Part shown: positions 5,523 to 6,766 of the stretch, piece by piece
How the letters are laid out: each line of letters opens with the position of its first letter
How positions within the stretch are numbered: position 1 is the stretch's first letter
Source: JBHIBD01 sp046758865
Lineage (GTDB): Bacteria; Planctomycetota; Brocadiia; Brocadiales; Bathyanammoxibiaceae
Length of the DNA stretch: 6,766 nt
Assembly (NCBI GenBank): GCA_046758865.1
Contig: JBHIBD010000093.1
Coordinates: 1 to 6,766, forward strand
Direction: 5' to 3'
Made by a program: the position numbers and the translations under genes
The notes under the pieces: generated by a model
The model's database searches: none
What the model was told of the DNA's origin: nothing
The model's input: only the letters and a program-made list of their open reading frames with translations

Positions 5523-6146
5523 TTATCGTGGCAGTTTAGCAAGTACCTCATAGTATGAAAAATTCCCTCCAGGGCAGCTGGTATCTCGTATATGTCGGTG
5601 CAATATTATATTCTCTGAAGGTATGTTACAGATTTGTTGAAGCCCTCTAACCAATTCCACAAGACTCGATATCTGCTCACTTGTGGGATACCCAACCTCA
5701 AAATTGCCAACAAGGCATATCCCAATGCCATGTTGATTGTATTTTGCCGATCCAGCATGGGCGCCGTCAATCTGACGAATCCACCTGCGTCCTGTCTCTA
5801 CAATGCCATCACTCGTACCGTTCCCATTCCCAATAACAAAATGATAACCAAGCCCTCTGTCCCAGCCTTTTTTCTCACGGTGATAGTGATCGAAGCTATC
5901 AGCACTACCAGAGGATGTTGCACTATGATGGATGACTATATACCTCCATTTTTGGGCATTAACATGCACATAAGGCAACTTGAGCATACTTGGGACCTCT
6001 TCCTTGGGTATGGCGGGGCGAGGCTTTGGCATGGGCCGCATCGGCCCAATAGCGGCACTGGGTGGCCGTTTCTCAACCATGCCACATCCACACATTATGC
6101 AGACAACGAGAAAGGGTAGGAAAAGTAGGGCGTTCAATCTACCCAT
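5523..6146 (-). CDS. Peptidoglycan amidase (Amidase_2/PGRP fold), probable lipoprotein
   Basis: Zinc N-acetylmuramoyl-L-alanine amidase, expected to cut between MurNAc and the first L-alanine of the stem peptide outside the cytoplasmic membrane. Numbering from ATG 6146 (207 residues): a hydrophobic export segment at about 5-18 runs into M-C-G-C (18-21), a loose lipobox with C21 as the likely lipidated residue; a proline-rich linker spans about 28-52; the catalytic domain spans about 65-205. Zinc ligands match Amidase_2: H73 in I-V-I-H-H, H183 in L-H-R, and C191 in T-S-C-P-G, with Y101 in G-Y-H-F as the active-site tyrosine. The T7-lysozyme/PGRP pattern of His eight residues before Cys is kept. 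The frame extends to a GTG at 6152, but AGGGG (6152-6156) sits five bases before ATG 6146. Lies 14 bp after dtd, before rhomboid; housekeeping recycling or turnover is more likely than phage lysis, as no phage genes are nearby. Confidence 0.9.
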   Translation of the reverse strand: MGRLNALLFLPFLVVCIMCGCGMVEKRPPSAAIGPMRPMPKPRPAIPKEEVPSMLKLPYVHVNAQKWRYIVIHHSATSSGSADSFDHYHREKKGWDRGLGYHFVIGNGNGTSDGIVETGRRWIRQIDGAHAGSAKYNQHGIGICLVGNFEVGYPTSEQISSLVELVRGLQQICNIPSENIILHRHIRDTSCPGGNFSYYEVLAKLPR

Positions 6147-6160
6147 GGGCACCCCTGCCT

Positions 6161-6610
6161 CTAAAATTGTTTTTTACTATCCAGTAGGATAGTGACGGGT
6201 CCATCATTGGCTAGTTCCACGAGCATCTTTTCCTGAAACCTTCCCTCCGCTACAGGTACTTCCATCTGTTTCAGGAATCCCACGAGCGAATTGCACAACT
6301 TCTTCGCCTTTTCAAGCCCTGCAGCCCCCCCAAAAGAAGGCCGTCTGCCCTTTCTACAGTCGCCATATAGGGTAAACTGTGAAACCACCAATATCCCCCC
6401 ACCTACCTCTTTTAACGAAAGGTTCATCTTCCCCTGGCTGTCCTCGAAGACCCTAAGTCCACAGACCTTTGTGGCTATATATTCTACGTCCTCCTCTGTA
6501 TCGTCCTGCGCTACTCCCACGAGGATTACTAGACCACAGCCAATCTCACCGACAGGATTCCCTTCAACCTCTACCCTAGCGCATCTTACCCGCTGAACCA
6601 CAGCCCGCAT
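6161..6610 (-). CDS. dtd: D-aminoacyl-tRNA deacylase
   Basis: Cytosolic proofreading enzyme that hydrolyses D-amino acids (and glycine mischarged on tRNA-Ala) from tRNA. The 149 residues match the usual DTD length. N-terminus M-R-A-V-V-Q-R-V is typical, the S-Q-x-T motif is S-Q-F-T at 77-80 followed by L-Y-G-D, and the G-P cis-proline motif is N-D-G-P-V-T at 135-140; K-G-R-R-P-S-F at 87-93 is also conserved. No key residue is missing. ATG 6610 is fixed by this N-terminus, but the nearest Shine-Dalgarno-like AGGG is 12 bases away and lies inside a palindrome. First gene of a run with the amidase (14 bp gap) and rhomboid (27 bp gap). The pairing with a cell-wall enzyme may reflect D-amino acid metabolism, or simply operon packing. 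Confidence 0.97.
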   Translation of the reverse strand: MRAVVQRVRCARVEVEGNPVGEIGCGLVILVGVAQDDTEEDVEYIATKVCGLRVFEDSQGKMNLSLKEVGGGILVVSQFTLYGDCRKGRRPSFGGAAGLEKAKKLCNSLVGFLKQMEVPVAEGRFQEKMLVELANDGPVTILLDSKKQF

Positions 6611-6611
6611 G

Positions 6612-6626
6612 AGGGATTATATCCCT
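6612..6626. promoter_or_regulatory. Perfect palindrome directly upstream of dtd, candidate operator or mRNA hairpin
   Basis: AGGGAT (6612-6617) and ATCCCT (6621-6626) with a 3-base centre, ending one base before the dtd start codon. On the minus strand it contains a TATAAT (6616-6621). In the mRNA from the upstream promoter it would fold into a 6-bp hairpin that hides AGGG, the only ribosome-binding candidate. It could work as an operator, a translational brake, or a -10 box for a second, leaderless start; these cannot be told apart from sequence. Confidence 0.45.
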
Positions 6627-6651
6627 AAATTTTGTCAAAATAAGAATCAAG

Positions 6652-6681
6652 ATTATAAATTTCCTCTCCGCCCCTGGTCAA
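6652..6681 (-). promoter_or_regulatory. Promoter of the dtd-amidase-rhomboid unit
   Basis: On the minus strand, TTGACC (6676-6681), an 18-base spacer and a perfect TATAAT (6652-6657). Transcription should start near 6645, leaving a leader of about 35 bases that contains the 6612-6626 palindrome. It overlaps the tail of the possible upstream gene. Confidence 0.55.
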
Positions 6682-6766
6682 GAAAATTCTCATCCTTCAG
6701 CAAGTCACCGGTACAGTTGACGTAGTAAATCTTATGTGATAAACTACCTCCATAAGTGTGTCTTAT
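6653..6766 (-). CDS. Possible C-terminal tail of an unidentified protein (5' part outside window)
   Basis: This minus-strand frame is open from the right edge for 37 codons and ends at a TAA (6653-6655), 42 bases before dtd. The residues (for example H-K-I-Y-Y-V-N-C-T-G-D-L-L-K) look like ordinary soluble protein, and the other two minus frames hit stops within about 25 codons. An open stretch this short can occur by chance, no family is recognised, and the dtd promoter lies within its last codons. Recorded as a tentative partial gene only. Confidence 0.35.
   Translation of the reverse strand: MRHTYGGSLSHKIYYVNCTGDLLKDENFLDQGRRGNL

Noticed and set aside
5523..6146. Amidase as a phage endolysin or toxin/effector
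   Set aside because: An export segment with a likely lipid-attachment cysteine, a proline-rich linker and housekeeping neighbours point to a cell-envelope enzyme; there is no holin, phage or secretion-system gene nearby.
5634..6192. Plus-strand open frames opposite the amidase gene
   Set aside because: The minus-strand frame has a complete zinc amidase active site; the opposite frames show no domain or plausible start.
6616..6638. TTGACA and TATAAT pair just upstream of dtd on the minus strand
   Set aside because: The boxes are only 11 bases apart, too close for a sigma70 promoter; the TTGACC-18-TATAAT pair at 6652-6681 fits much better. The TATAAT alone is kept as part of the palindrome.
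1..6766. CRISPR array, tRNA/rRNA, insertion sequence, toxin-antitoxin or defence system
   Set aside because: No regularly spaced repeats, no clover-leaf or rRNA-like stretch, no transposase motif or flanking terminal repeats, and no defence-type domain was found on either strand.

Overview
The window is a dense bacterial chromosomal segment with almost no unexplained space and no mobile element, CRISPR array, RNA gene or phage gene. The lineage cannot be fixed from sequence alone. A class 1B (PyrD/PyrK) dihydroorotate dehydrogenase, a rubredoxin-less rubrerythrin-type diiron protein and an exported class I cytochrome c together suggest an anaerobic or microaerophilic, respiring, Gram-negative-type bacterium. 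AUA isoleucine codons are frequent and base composition looks close to balanced. A planctomycete of the anammox type, a deltaproteobacterial lineage or a Nitrospirota-like lineage would all fit; this is inference.

Layout: (1) 1-1723, minus strand: pyrD then pyrK, overlapping by 23 bp, with pyrK running off the left edge. (2) 1724-1930: a divergent control region holding a pyrDK promoter that appears leaderless and sits inside a large dyad, and a near-consensus promoter for the rubrerythrin-like gene. (3) 1931-2380, plus: the rubrerythrin-like protein. (4) 2391-3528, minus: a two-gene unit, an exported monoheme cytochrome c followed 16 bp later by an SDR oxidoreductase that has alanine where the catalytic serine should be. 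(5) 3529-3673: back-to-back divergent promoters. (6) 3674-4756, plus: an eight-or-so-helix membrane protein of the AglD/YbhN/MprF-flippase (UPF0104) family, ended by a hairpin-plus-T6 terminator. (7) 4791-6610, minus: an apparent operon dtd - lipoprotein-like peptidoglycan amidase - rhomboid protease, with a promoter at 6652-6681. (8) 6653-6766, minus: possibly the C-terminal tail of an unidentified gene.

Functionally, PyrD and PyrK are the two subunits of one pyrimidine-synthesis enzyme using NAD+. The dtd-amidase-rhomboid unit joins D-aminoacyl-tRNA proofreading, cell-wall hydrolysis and intramembrane proteolysis; co-transcription looks likely but a shared function is not shown. I see no clear undescribed multi-gene system. 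The most useful leads are the concentric dyad over the pyrDK promoter, the altered SDR active site, and the palindrome directly upstream of dtd.
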